Shown here: piece after piece, positions 18,391 to 26,739 of the stretch
How positions within the stretch are numbered: position 1 is the stretch's first letter
Layout: every line of letters starts with the position of its first letter
Assembly: GCA_013141455.1 (NCBI GenBank)
Contig: JABFQW010000086.1
Span: 1-64,000 of the forward strand
Length of the DNA: 64,000 bases
Source of the DNA: Bacteroidales bacterium
GTDB lineage: Bacteria > Bacteroidota > Bacteroidia > Bacteroidales > F082
Direction of reading: 5' to 3'
Program-made: the position numbers and the translations under genes
Notes under the pieces: generated by a model
Databases searched by the model: none
The model's input: only the letters and a program-made list of their open reading frames with translations
What the model was told of the DNA's origin: nothing

Positions 18391-18485
18391 GCTTTGTGAA
18401 CCTCTGTGCCTTCTTTGTGACACTTTGAGTAACTGTTTTTAGCTATACCACAAAAGGCACTAAGGAGACACAAAGTCACGCAAAG
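18391..18485. repeat. Long imperfect inverted repeat (extragenic hairpin element)
   Basis: The left arm 18391-18419 (GCTTTGTGAACCTCTGTGCC then TTCTTTGTG) and the right arm 18449-18475 (CACAAAAGGCACTAAGGAGA then CACAAAG) are imperfect reverse complements. They surround a loop of about 29 bp. It lies in the 484-bp gap between divergent genes. There is no coding potential. The remainder of 18255-18738 is AT-rich apart from the promoter at 18707. Confidence 0.6.
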
Positions 18486-18706
18486 GGCTACATATTATTT
18501 ATATATCGCTATGGATCAAATATATACATTCACATATTACAAATACGAAACTTGAATTATTTATAATAAAGCCGTCGAATTGCAGTATCAAATTGATTCA
18601 AAAATAAACAACATTGACCCCAAAAGTAAACCATAAATCCCAAACATTATGAACTTTCAAACGTATAACCTCACAAATCCCTGTTTTCACCTCAGCCGGA
18701 AAAACT

Positions 18707-18714
18707 TATCTTTG
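18707..18714 (+). promoter_or_regulatory. Bacteroidota -7 box (TATCTTTG) for the 18739 gene
   Basis: TATCTTTG matches TAnnTTTG, 25 nt before the ATG at 18739. The -33 position holds GTTTTC, a weak match. Confidence 0.5.
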
Positions 18715-18738
18715 CCACAGCATTAGCCAAAAAACATT

Positions 18739-20163
18739 ATGCCTGAAGCAAAAGATACACTTGCCATTCATCGCAAAGCCTTAGATATCAACCTCGACCC
18801 TACTATCTTCGGAAGTTTCGCCGAAATCGGTGGCGGACAGGAAGTGGCGCGTAACTTTTTCCAGGCCGGTGGCGCTTCCGGAACCATTGCCAAAACAATC
18901 TCGGCCTACGACAAGCGCTACAGCGACGCCATTTACAGCCGTCATCAACATGCCAAACGCTATGTATCGCGCGAACGGCTCGAGGTGATGCTCGAAGCAG
19001 AATACGATGAAGTACTTAGTTTTCTGAACGAAACCAAAAATCCTGGAACCCGTTTCTTTTCCTTTGCCGATACTGTTTCTACACTCAATTTCAGGAAAGA
19101 CAATATCAGTCATGGTTGGCTGGGTGTCAGGTTTCAATTGAAAGAGAATGCCGAACCCAACTGTGTGATCATCCATGTAAGGTTGCATGAAAATGATAAT
19201 CTTCTGCAACAAAATACCCTCGGTGTACTGGGTGTAAACCTTATCTATGCCTGTTATTATTTGTGGGAGCGACCCAACAGTTTCCTTCAGTCTCTGCTCG
19301 ATAACCTTACCACCGACCGTGTGGAGATCACTATGGTGAATATGAACGGCGCCGAATTGTCGTATGTTGACAACCGGTTGCTGGCCGTACAATTGGTAAA
19401 AAACGGGATGACCGGCGCCATTATGTTCGACCGTTATGGCATGGTGCAGGAGTCTGATGATATGTTATACAAGAAAAACGCCATCGTTTTTCGCGGAAGC
19501 TTTCGTCCGGTCACTTACGTGAGTGTTGACATGCTTAAATCGAGTTTCAGCCTGTTTAAAAAAGATGAAGACTACGATAAAAAAAACACCATCCCCATCT
19601 GCGAAATCACACTGAACAACCTGTTAAGTGAAGGCGATTTTGACGAACATGACTTTCTCGACCGTGTCGATTTACTGAACGAAATGGGGCAGAATGTGAT
19701 GGTATCGAACTTCAGGGAGTTTTATAAATTAGTGCGTTTTCTGACCCAGTTCAGGATTATAAAACTGCGCGTTGTGATTGGTGTGGAGACCTTTGAAAAG
19801 GTACTTAACGAAAAATACTACACCCATCTCAAAGGTGGTATTCTTGAGGCGCTGGGTGAGCTCTTTCCGGCAAATATGAAAATGTACGTTTATCCGGCGC
19901 TCGACGAAGGAACAAATAAACTTGTTACAACAAAAAACCTGTCTTTCCCCGAAAGTACGCAACATCTGTTCGAACATCTGGTTGCAAACCGCCTGATTCT
20001 CGACATAAAAAACATGAACATCAACTACCTGCGAATCCATTCGAAGGAGATTCTGGATAAAATTCACCACGGCGGAACAGGCTGGGAATCAATGGTTCCC
20101 GTTTTTATTGCCAAACGCATCAAGGAAAGAAAACTATTCGGTTACCACGGAAACGACTACTAA
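18739..20163 (+). CDS. Conserved protein of unknown function (474 aa)
   Basis: I recognise this as a widely conserved bacterial family, but I do not know a function for it. There is no signal peptide and no clear membrane segment, so it is probably cytosolic. Conserved-looking blocks are FGSFAEIGGGQEVARNFFQA near the N-terminus, AGGASGTIAKTISAYDKRYSD, MLEAEYDEVLSFL, FADTVSTLNFRKDNISHGWL and VRLHENDNLLQQNTLGVLGVN. The C-terminal half is alpha/beta-like and includes HHGGTGWESMVP near the end. It has its own TATCTTTG promoter and is followed after 15 bp by ppnP, with DUF4287 and mgsA genes next. Some databases label relatives as TonB-dependent receptors, which the sequence does not support. Confidence 0.7.
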   Translation: MPEAKDTLAIHRKALDINLDPTIFGSFAEIGGGQEVARNFFQAGGASGTIAKTISAYDKRYSDAIYSRHQHAKRYVSRERLEVMLEAEYDEVLSFLNETKNPGTRFFSFADTVSTLNFRKDNISHGWLGVRFQLKENAEPNCVIIHVRLHENDNLLQQNTLGVLGVNLIYACYYLWERPNSFLQSLLDNLTTDRVEITMVNMNGAELSYVDNRLLAVQLVKNGMTGAIMFDRYGMVQESDDMLYKKNAIVFRGSFRPVTYVSVDMLKSSFSLFKKDEDYDKKNTIPICEITLNNLLSEGDFDEHDFLDRVDLLNEMGQNVMVSNFREFYKLVRFLTQFRIIKLRVVIGVETFEKVLNEKYYTHLKGGILEALGELFPANMKMYVYPALDEGTNKLVTTKNLSFPESTQHLFEHLVANRLILDIKNMNINYLRIHSKEILDKIHHGGTGWESMVPVFIAKRIKERKLFGYHGNDY

Positions 20164-20178
20164 TAAAAATCATATAAT

Positions 20179-20460
20179 ATGTTCAAGACGAATGAGTATT
20201 TCGATGGCAAGGTAAAATCAATCGCATTTGAAACAAATGAGGGCCCTGCCACTATTGGTGTAATGGCAGCCGGCGAATATGTTTTCGGCACTTCTACCAT
20301 CGAACACATGACCGTCGTTTCGGGATCAATGCAGGTGCAGCAGCCCGGCGAAACGGAATGGAAAACTTTTCGACCTTTCGACACTTTCATTGTTGCCAAA
20401 GACGTGAAATTTAAGGTGAAAGTGGCGGGTGATACGGCGTACATGTGCCTCTACCTATGA
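20179..20460 (+). CDS. ppnP: Pyrimidine/purine nucleoside phosphorylase (PpnP/YaiE family)
   Basis: This 93-aa single-domain cupin matches PpnP (UPF0345). It has [38 protein letters not shown], and a C-terminal [29 protein letters not shown]. Known activity: phosphorolysis of several purine and pyrimidine nucleosides to base plus ribose-1-phosphate. It starts 15 bp after the conserved unknown gene, so they are probably co-transcribed. Confidence 0.9.
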   Translation: MFKTNEYFDGKVKSIAFETNEGPATIGVMAAGEYVFGTSTIEHMTVVSGSMQVQQPGETEWKTFRPFDTFIVAKDVKFKVKVAGDTAYMCLYL

Positions 20461-20512
20461 GTGGAAGCCGATTGGCGCCAATAACATCATGTAAAACCTA
20501 ATTAAATACATT

Positions 20513-20731
20513 ATGTCATTTCAAGCATATTTAGACAATATAAAGACAAAAACGGGTAAGAGTATTGATGATTTTAAAGAGCTTGCCGGGCAGAAAAATT
20601 TTCTTGAAAAAGGAAAATTAAAAGACGGCGTGAAAGCGGGAGACATTGTAAGCTGGCTCAAACGCGACTTTGATCTGGGGCATGGTCATTGTATGGCAAT
20701 TTTTGCAGCATTGAAAGGCAAAACGGAATAG
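20513..20731 (+). CDS. DUF4287 domain protein
   Basis: This 72-aa protein matches the DUF4287 pattern: SFQAYLDNIKTKTGKSIDDF, a lysine-rich middle, and VKAGDIVSWLKRDFDLGHGHCMAIFAALKG. It is all-helical by composition and cytosolic. The family function is unknown, though related sequences occur fused to DUF5655 domains. The neighbours ppnP (52 bp upstream) and mgsA (61 bp downstream) run in the same direction. Confidence 0.8.
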   Translation: MSFQAYLDNIKTKTGKSIDDFKELAGQKNFLEKGKLKDGVKAGDIVSWLKRDFDLGHGHCMAIFAALKGKTE

Positions 20732-20792
20732 ATTAAGACAATAAAACCCTGTTTATAACTTCGGTTTAACGAAAAATTTCAACAAAAGCATT

Positions 20793-21233
20793 ATGTCAAA
20801 AATCATCGCCCTTGTGGCACACGATAACCGGAAAAAAGATCTGCTCGATTGGGTGACTCACAACCTGAAGAAGCTGAACGATCATGTTTTTTACGCCACC
20901 GGAACAACCGGCAAAATGGTCTCTGAAGTGCTGGACCATGTAACCTGCCTGAAATCAGGTCCGTTGGGCGGCGACCAGCAACTCGGAAGTCTGATTGCCG
21001 AAGGTAAAATAGATTATCTGATCTTTTTCTGGGACCCGATGACCAACCAACCGCACGATGTGGATGTGAAAGCCTTGTTGCGCTTATCGGTGTTGTATAA
21101 TATCCCGACGGCCAGCAACCGCTCCACTGCCGATTTCCTGATTACCTCGCGCCTGTTCAACAACCGCGATTATAAACCGCTGTTGAAAGATTATACCGTT
21201 TACCTGAACCGGGAGGTTGAGATAAAACCATAA
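20793..21233 (+). CDS. mgsA: Methylglyoxal synthase
   Basis: The 146-aa MgsA carries the family core: KIIALVAHDNRKKDLLDW at the N-terminus, phosphate-binding ATGTTGKM, and the signature SGPLGGDQQLGSLIAEGKID with LIFFWDPMTNQPHDVDVKALLRL (catalytic Asp residues), then PTASNRSTADFLI. It converts dihydroxyacetone phosphate to methylglyoxal and phosphate, a bypass when phosphorylated sugars build up. A TAnnTTTG-like box (TAACTTCG) lies shortly upstream but is imperfect. Confidence 0.96.
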   Translation: MSKIIALVAHDNRKKDLLDWVTHNLKKLNDHVFYATGTTGKMVSEVLDHVTCLKSGPLGGDQQLGSLIAEGKIDYLIFFWDPMTNQPHDVDVKALLRLSVLYNIPTASNRSTADFLITSRLFNNRDYKPLLKDYTVYLNREVEIKP

Positions 21234-21409
21234 TTTGTTTCAAAGAATTAACAGATATAGATTCATGTATTAATAGAATTATATTCTACATTATCCATAT
21301 ATTCTGTTTCTTGATTTCAAATTAGTTAGCGTTTACCCTAAACTTCTCCTTCAGAGGCCCTTTCCTGTCAATAAAAGCTAATTTAGCGGTGTGAACAATC
21401 TCCTCAGGC

Positions 21410-22606
21410 ATGGAAAATATTTTTGAACGCATTACTAAGTTGGCTGAGAAATACAGCCAAAATACCACCACCAATCTATCCCGACTTGTCAAACATAAAT
21501 CGCTAAGTACCAAAGAAAGAGAAGTTGCTTTGGAACTTCAACGCCAAATGCTGGCTGCCGGATTCGACGAAGTGAAAATTGACGGACTCGGCAATGTGAT
21601 TGGTAAAATCGGAAACGGCCCGATAATCCTGGCCTTTGATGGCCATATCGATGTGGTAGATCTGGGAAATTTATCCAATTGGAGTTTCGATCCGCTTGGC
21701 GGCGAGATCAGGGATGGCTTTGTACATGGTCGTGGCACCGTTGATCAGAAAGGAGGTCCGGCTGCATTTGTGACTGCCGGAAGAATCATTAAAGAGATTG
21801 GCGTTCCTGAAAACCTGACCATTTATTTTGTGGGTAGCGTGATGGAAGAAGATTGCGATGGTCTTTGTTGGAAATACCTCATCGAAGAAGAAAATCTAAG
21901 ACCACATTTTGTGGTGAGTACCGAACCAACCAACCTCAACATTTACCGGGGTCATCGGGGTAGAATGGAAATAACGGTGAGTTTCTTTGGTGTTTCATCG
22001 CATGGCTCGGCTCCCGAACGGGGCAAAAATGCCATTTATATGGCATCGCGAACCGCTCTCGAAATCGAGAAACTGAACGAAAGACTTGCCTTCGATGAAT
22101 TTCTTGGTAAAGGAAGCGTAACCATTTCCGAAATCGTTTCAGGCAGTCCATCGCTATGTGCAGTAGCCGATTTTGCCCGTATTCACCTCGATCGCCGCCT
22201 CACATGGGGCGAAACAAAGGAATCGGCTATACTTGAAATTGAGCAGCTTGTCGAAGGGATGAATGCGAAAGTGGAGGTGCTGAATTATAAAGAAACGGCT
22301 TACACCGGTCTCGGATACGGCATGGAAAAATACTATCCTACCTGGAAAATTGAAGAATCGCATCCGCTCGTGCAAGATGCTGATCGTGCTTTCAAAGGTC
22401 TTTTTGGCAAAACGCCCATCATCGATAAATGGACTTTCTCGACCAATGGCGTCACAATCAATGGCATGTTTGGTATCCCGACCATCGGTTTTGGCCCCGG
22501 CAATGAAGTGTTGGCCCATGCTCCCAACGAAAAAATTGCCATTAGTGATCTGGTGACCGCTACGGCTTTTTATGCCGGATTGGTGTATGAAATAGGGAAA
22601 GCTTAG
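21410..22606 (+). CDS. ygeY: YgeY-family M20 metallohydrolase (selenium-metabolism-linked)
   Basis: This 398-aa M20 peptidase-fold hydrolase closely matches the YgeY family. It has metal ligands in FDGHIDVV, the catalytic and metal pair in VGSVMEEDCDGLCWKYL, STEPTNLNIYRGHRGRMEI, then a lid domain with SSHGSAPERGKNAIYM and C-terminal GIPTIGFGPGNEVLAHAPNEK. YgeY occurs with ygeW and selenium-dependent hydroxylase genes in gut bacteria, in clusters tied to anaerobic purine or urate breakdown. Its exact substrate is unsettled. It starts a set with ygeW 72 bp downstream. No strong promoter is seen in 21234-21409. Confidence 0.9.
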   Translation: MENIFERITKLAEKYSQNTTTNLSRLVKHKSLSTKEREVALELQRQMLAAGFDEVKIDGLGNVIGKIGNGPIILAFDGHIDVVDLGNLSNWSFDPLGGEIRDGFVHGRGTVDQKGGPAAFVTAGRIIKEIGVPENLTIYFVGSVMEEDCDGLCWKYLIEEENLRPHFVVSTEPTNLNIYRGHRGRMEITVSFFGVSSHGSAPERGKNAIYMASRTALEIEKLNERLAFDEFLGKGSVTISEIVSGSPSLCAVADFARIHLDRRLTWGETKESAILEIEQLVEGMNAKVEVLNYKETAYTGLGYGMEKYYPTWKIEESHPLVQDADRAFKGLFGKTPIIDKWTFSTNGVTINGMFGIPTIGFGPGNEVLAHAPNEKIAISDLVTATAFYAGLVYEIGKA

Positions 22607-22678
22607 TAGTTGGAAGCACGAAGATGAATTTACCTGAAAACTAAAAAATTGTCGAAATGGAAATGAAATTTTGAAACT

Positions 22679-23866
22679 ATGGACATACATCAAAAAATCC
22701 AACGGTTAAACAACATTAAAACCGATTTATTCGGTAAAGATTTTCTCCTGACCTGGGAAAAAGAAGACTCCTCCATCCGTATGATACTGGAAGTAGCCAA
22801 CATACTGAAGGAAATGCGGGCGAACAATATCTCCACACGGCTATTCGATTCAGGATTAGCCATCTCGAATTTCCGCGATAATTCGACACGGACACGCTTT
22901 TCGTTTGCTTCGGCCAGCAATCTGCTTGGCCTGGCAGTTCAGGATCTGGACGAAGAGAAATCGCAGATCGCCCATGGCGAAACAGTGCGCGAAACGGCCA
23001 GTATGATCTCATTTATGTCAGATTTCATAGGCATCCGCGATGATATGTTTCTTGGTGAAGGCAACAAATACATGCGCGAAGTGGGTGCAGCACTCGACGA
23101 AGGAGTTGCGAAAGGCGTTTTACCTTCAAGGCCGGGCATTGTAAACCTGCAATGCGATATGGACCATCCTACCCAGTCGCTTGCCGATCTGATGCATCTG
23201 AAACAGCAGTTCGGTTCGCTTGAGAATCTTCGCGGTAAAAAAATCGTGATGAGCTGGGCGTATTCACCCAGTTATGGCAAGCCACTCTCTGTTCCCCAGG
23301 GAATCATTGCCCTCATGTCACGTTTCGGAATGAATATCGAACTTGCCTACCCCGAAGGTTATGAACTGATTCCTGAGATTGTTGACATCGCGAAATCGAA
23401 TGCCACTACGAGCGGCGGTTCGTTCAATATCAGCCATTCGATGGAAGATGCTATGAAGGACGCCGACATCGTGTATCCCAAGAGCTGGGCGCCATTTCAT
23501 ATCATGCAACAACGTACCGAACTGTTGAAAAACGCCGATAAACAAGGGCTTAAAGAACTTGAACAACAATGCCTGGCCAATAATACATGGTTCAAAAACT
23601 GGGAGTATGATGCAAAAAAAATGAAACAAACTAAAAACGGAGATGCCTTGTATCTGCATTGTTTGCCTGCCGACATCAGCGGTGTTTCGTGTGAAGCCGG
23701 TGAAGTGAATGCAGCCGTTTTTGAGCGTTACAGGATCAAAACCTACCTCGAGGCCGGTTACAAACCATACGTGATTGCCGCCATCATGCTGACTAATAAG
23801 TTCGCTCAACCCGCTGAAATACTCACCAAAATAGTAGAAAGAAAAAGGTTGCGGATGGGGTTTTAA
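22679..23866 (+). CDS. ygeW: Knotted carbamoyltransferase YgeW
   Basis: This 395-aa protein has carbamoyltransferase signatures: carbamoyl-phosphate-binding NSTRTRF, DMDHPTQSLADL, the active-site HCLPAD, and a long insertion (AFHIMQQRTELL to MKQTKNGDALYL) typical of YgeW. YgeW-type enzymes have a knotted fold. Their carbamoyl acceptor is unknown, and structural work excluded the classical ornithine role. Pairing with ygeY and, downstream, with a xanthine-dehydrogenase-type enzyme points to catabolism of ureido compounds from purines. The convergent Lrp gene ends 37 bp after it, across a 7-bp repeat. Confidence 0.92.
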   Translation: MDIHQKIQRLNNIKTDLFGKDFLLTWEKEDSSIRMILEVANILKEMRANNISTRLFDSGLAISNFRDNSTRTRFSFASASNLLGLAVQDLDEEKSQIAHGETVRETASMISFMSDFIGIRDDMFLGEGNKYMREVGAALDEGVAKGVLPSRPGIVNLQCDMDHPTQSLADLMHLKQQFGSLENLRGKKIVMSWAYSPSYGKPLSVPQGIIALMSRFGMNIELAYPEGYELIPEIVDIAKSNATTSGGSFNISHSMEDAMKDADIVYPKSWAPFHIMQQRTELLKNADKQGLKELEQQCLANNTWFKNWEYDAKKMKQTKNGDALYLHCLPADISGVSCEAGEVNAAVFERYRIKTYLEAGYKPYVIAAIMLTNKFAQPAEILTKIVERKRLRMGF

Positions 23867-23870
23867 AAAA

Positions 23871-23891
23871 GTTTCAGGTTTCAGGTTTCAG
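23871..23891. repeat. Three perfect GTTTCAG heptamers
   Basis: Three contiguous perfect 7-bp copies lie in the 37-bp gap between the converging ygeW and Lrp genes. There is no terminator-like hairpin here. Confidence 0.8.
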
Positions 23892-23903
23892 GGGTTCCCA
23901 ATC

Positions 23904-24365
23904 CTACAAAACAAAATTCCTTTTCACCTTCGATTCGGTCATCACAAATGAACTAAAGAATTGACTTATATTGTTGATAACTGATAACTTATGGGTGATA
24001 AAACTGTGAAAATCTTCCATATCCTCACAATGAACTTTTAATAAAAAATCGGAGTTCCCCGATATATAATATGCTTCCATCACCTCATCGAGGCTGTTCA
24101 TCTGAGCCTCAAAAGTTTCAATTGCTGTTTTTGTGTGATCGTTAAGTGAGACAGAAATATACACGATGAGTTTCTTCCCGACCAGTTTCGGATCAATCTC
24201 GGTGAGATAATTCTTTATGTAACCACTGCTTTCCAATTTTTTCACACGTTCGTGAATGGGTGTGGTGGATAGGAATAACTGCTTCGATAATTCGCGAATC
24301 GTCAACCGACTATTTAATTGCAATAGATTCAATAACTTACGATCTATTTGGTCTAATTTTTTCAT
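23904..24365 (-). CDS. Lrp/AsnC-family transcriptional regulator
   Basis: This 153-aa regulator has an N-terminal winged helix (LTIRELSKQLFLSTTPIHERVKKLE, about 20-45) and a C-terminal RAM (ACT-like) effector domain with YISGNSDFLLKVHCEDMEDFHSF. It is divergent from the PLP-enzyme gene at 24527 with a 161-bp shared intergenic region and its own promoter (24406-24436). By family knowledge it binds amino-acid-type effectors as an octamer or dimer. Its position inside the ygeY-ygeW-xdh island suggests it is the local regulator. Confidence 0.92.
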   Translation of the reverse strand: MKKLDQIDRKLLNLLQLNSRLTIRELSKQLFLSTTPIHERVKKLESSGYIKNYLTEIDPKLVGKKLIVYISVSLNDHTKTAIETFEAQMNSLDEVMEAYYISGNSDFLLKVHCEDMEDFHSFITHKLSVINNISQFFSSFVMTESKVKRNFVL

Positions 24366-24405
24366 AACTCCAACTTTTTTCTGAATAGAATGATTGAAAA
24401 CATGC

Positions 24406-24436
24406 CAAATATAAAATAAATCTATTCACAATCAAT
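24406..24436 (-). promoter_or_regulatory. Promoter of the Lrp-type regulator gene
   Basis: On the minus strand ATTG (24433-24436), exactly 19 nt, then TATATTTG (24406-24413). This fits the Bacteroidota -33/-7 pattern. It lies about 40 nt upstream of the ATG at 24365. Confidence 0.6.
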
Positions 24437-24526
24437 ATATAAGAACAATATTCTATAATTTCGATAAACAAAAGAAATTGACAATATGATCGTAATTTAG
24501 CATGGTTTTAAGAAAATATAATCATT

Positions 24527-26002
24527 ATGATACCATTCATTGACTCGATAACGGATGAGAAAGCACTGCAGAACGCGATAAACAGGTTTCGCGAAAAAGG
24601 GATACTGCTCCCGACCTTCGCCCAGATGCGCAATCCGGAGCTGATACCTGAAAAAGTGAAACATAAACTCAAAACCATTGGTTTATGGGAGATAAATCCC
24701 TTAAACCTTTTCAGAATTACCTGGAAAAATGAACCCAAAGAAAAGGGCGGGCTTTTTGGAAACCCAAACTATATCGAGTTGCCAAAACAGCTTACCGGTG
24801 TTGATGCGCGTATCGTGCTACTTCTTGGCAAATGGTTTCCCACAGGTGCGCACAAGGTTGGCGCCGCTTATGGTTGTCTGGCTCCACAAATAATCAGTGG
24901 TGGTTTTGATCCTACTTTCCATAAGGCCGTTTGGCCTTCAACAGGTAATTATTGTCGGGGCGGCGCATTCGATTCAAAAATCATGGGAACCGAATCAGTG
25001 GCAATTCTACCAAGTGAAATGAGTAAAGAACGTTTCGAATGGCTCCGCGATGTGATTGGTTCCGAAGTGATTGCCACTCCGGGTTGCGAATCGAATGTTA
25101 AGGAAATCTACGATAAATGTTGGGAAATCCGCCGCAACCGTCCCGATTGCATCATCTTCAATCAGTTTGAAGAGTTTGGTAATGCTGCCTGGCACTACAA
25201 TACCACGGGTCGTGCCATCGAGGATGTTTTTAACCTGATAAAAACCAGCAAAAGTAAACTGGCAGCCTATGTTTCGGCTACCGGATCGGCAGGCACTATC
25301 GCAGCCGGTGATTACCTGCGCACCATCGCGCCACACATCAAGGTTGTTGCATCTGAAGCATTACAGTGTCCTACTCTTCTGATGAACGGTTTCGGCAGTC
25401 ACAGGATCGAAGGAATAGGCGATAAACATGTGCCCTGGATACACAATGTAAAAAATACTGATGTTGTTACGGCAATTGATGACGAGGATTGTATGCGTGT
25501 TTTTCGGCTTTTTAACGAGGAAAAAGGTCTCAAATATTTGAATTCCATCGGCTTGGATCCCGAATTGATAAACAACCTTCATTTGCTTGGAATTTCGGGC
25601 ATTAGTAATATTCTTTCCGCGATCAAAACAGCCAAATACTACGAACTGACATCGGATGACATGATATTTTCGATCGCAACTGATTCGGCCGGGATGTATG
25701 TGTCACGTCTCGACGAACTGAATGCTGAAAAGGGTGAGTATTCAGAAATTCAATCGGCCAAAGACATGGAAAAATGCCTGTTTGGAACATCCGTGGTTTA
25801 CCTGAAAGAATTAGGATATAACGACCGCAAAGCCATCCATAACCTGAAATACTTTACCTGGGTTGAACAACAGGGAAAAGACATCAGCGATCTGAATCAG
25901 CTTTGGTACGACCGCGAAATTTGGGAGAAAATATTCAGTCAGGTAGTTAAATGGGATGAAATGATTGAAGAATTTAATGAAAGGACAGGATTGAAGGAAT
26001 AA
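24527..26002 (+). CDS. PLP-dependent enzyme, tryptophan-synthase-beta/cysteine-synthase fold
   Basis: This 491-aa fold-type II PLP enzyme has the Schiff-base lysine in WFPTGAHKVGAAYG, STGNYCRGGAF, a PLP-phosphate-type loop SATGSAGTIAAGDYL and a C-terminal extension (about 400-491) without obvious motifs. It is longer than cysteine synthase or diaminopropionate lyase (about 320-400 aa) and is not the E. coli YgeX sequence, though it sits where ygeX-type lyases occur in related islands. The likely role is elimination of ammonia from an amino acid made or consumed in the pathway (inference). It is divergent from the Lrp gene. A REP-like element starts 8 bp after the stop. Confidence 0.82.
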   Translation: MIPFIDSITDEKALQNAINRFREKGILLPTFAQMRNPELIPEKVKHKLKTIGLWEINPLNLFRITWKNEPKEKGGLFGNPNYIELPKQLTGVDARIVLLLGKWFPTGAHKVGAAYGCLAPQIISGGFDPTFHKAVWPSTGNYCRGGAFDSKIMGTESVAILPSEMSKERFEWLRDVIGSEVIATPGCESNVKEIYDKCWEIRRNRPDCIIFNQFEEFGNAAWHYNTTGRAIEDVFNLIKTSKSKLAAYVSATGSAGTIAAGDYLRTIAPHIKVVASEALQCPTLLMNGFGSHRIEGIGDKHVPWIHNVKNTDVVTAIDDEDCMRVFRLFNEEKGLKYLNSIGLDPELINNLHLLGISGISNILSAIKTAKYYELTSDDMIFSIATDSAGMYVSRLDELNAEKGEYSEIQSAKDMEKCLFGTSVVYLKELGYNDRKAIHNLKYFTWVEQQGKDISDLNQLWYDREIWEKIFSQVVKWDEMIEEFNERTGLKE

Positions 26003-26010
26003 ATTCCGAA

Positions 26011-26090
26011 CTTCAATTGACCCGGGCTTCAATTGACCCGGGCTTCAGCCCGAGTAAACCAGAAAAAAATCAACTCTGGCTTTAGCCAAG
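26011..26090. repeat. REP-like element, left of the RAYT gene
   Basis: A 16-bp unit ending CCCGGGC (TTCAATTGACCCGGGC) is present twice in tandem. It leads into hairpin 1 (CGGGC TTCA GCCCG, 26039-26052) and, about 25 bp further on, hairpin 2 (TGGC TTTA GCCA, 26077-26088). The architecture matches the element on the other side of the transposase gene, but the stem bases differ. Confidence 0.75.
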
Positions 26091-26171
26091 CAAATTATTG
26101 AAAATGAAGTAAAATTCAATGTGAAATATTCTCTTTTTCGTATTATTTACAAACATAAGAACAAGTAAATC

Positions 26172-26609
26172 ATGCCTTTTATAAAAGTTTATATTCATTT
26201 CGTTTGGAGTACAAAAAACTGGGTGCCCTATTTAGCCACAAAAGAAATAAGACAAACAGTCTGGCAGCATATCAAAGAAAATGCAAAAGGAAAAGGCATT
26301 TTTATTGATTTCGTAAATGGTCATGCAGACCATTGCCATTGTCTAGTTTCATTGGGATCAGATCAAACAATCAGTAAAATTATGCAGTTAATCAAAGGTG
26401 AATCTTCTTTCTGGATCAACCATAACAAGCTTATCAATCAGCAATTTGAATGGCAGGACGAGTATTTTGCCGTTTCGGTTTCAGAGTCAGGTATCGTGAG
26501 AGTTCGTAATTATATCAGAAATCAGGAAGAGCATCATGCTCATAAAACATTTCATGAGGAATATGATGATTTTATTGTCAAATATGGATTTCAGAAATTT
26601 AAGGATTAA
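26172..26609 (+). CDS. REP-associated tyrosine transposase (RAYT, IS200-like Y1 family)
   Basis: This 145-aa protein has the Y1 HUH fold landmarks: KVYIHFVWSTKN at the start, the histidine pair in NGHADHCHC, an SKIMQLIKGESSFW helix, and the catalytic tyrosine context RNYIRNQEEHHAHK. Family knowledge: these single-strand transposases recognise REP hairpins and are usually single-copy and domesticated. It is flanked on both sides by related REP-like elements (26011-26090, 26622-26705). It splits the PLP-enzyme gene from the threonine-synthase-like gene, which looks like insertion into the purine island or its intergenic spacer. The coding frame is intact. Confidence 0.93.
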   Translation: MPFIKVYIHFVWSTKNWVPYLATKEIRQTVWQHIKENAKGKGIFIDFVNGHADHCHCLVSLGSDQTISKIMQLIKGESSFWINHNKLINQQFEWQDEYFAVSVSESGIVRVRNYIRNQEEHHAHKTFHEEYDDFIVKYGFQKFKD

Positions 26610-26621
26610 ATTTTGTAGAAA

Positions 26622-26705
26622 TGAATTGACACAGGCTTTAATTGACACAGGCTTCAGCCTGTGTAAAAAATAAAAAGAAAAAAGACAATCTGGCTTTAGC
26701 CAAAG
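26622..26705. repeat. REP-like element, right of the RAYT gene
   Basis: A unit ATTGACACAGGCTT is repeated in tandem, then hairpin 1 (ACACAGGC TTCA GCCTGTGT, 26645-26664) and hairpin 2 (TGGC TTTA GCCA, 26691-26702). Relative to the left element, the first stem has complementary substitutions on both arms, so the hairpin rather than the bases is conserved. Confidence 0.75.
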
Positions 26706-26739
26706 TTATAGTAAAGGATGATTAATTGAAAAATACAAT

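Noticed and set aside
21322-21513. Minus-strand 63-codon frame with protein-like end (MPEEIVHTAKLAFIDRKG)
   Set aside because: It overlaps the ygeY start, has no promoter, and no family is recognised. It is possibly a gene remnant but not supportable.
24527-26002. Identity as YgeX (2,3-diaminopropionate ammonia-lyase)
   Set aside because: The protein is about 90 residues longer and the sequence around the PLP lysine (GAHKVGAAYG) is not the YgeX form I remember. Only the PLP fold is shared.
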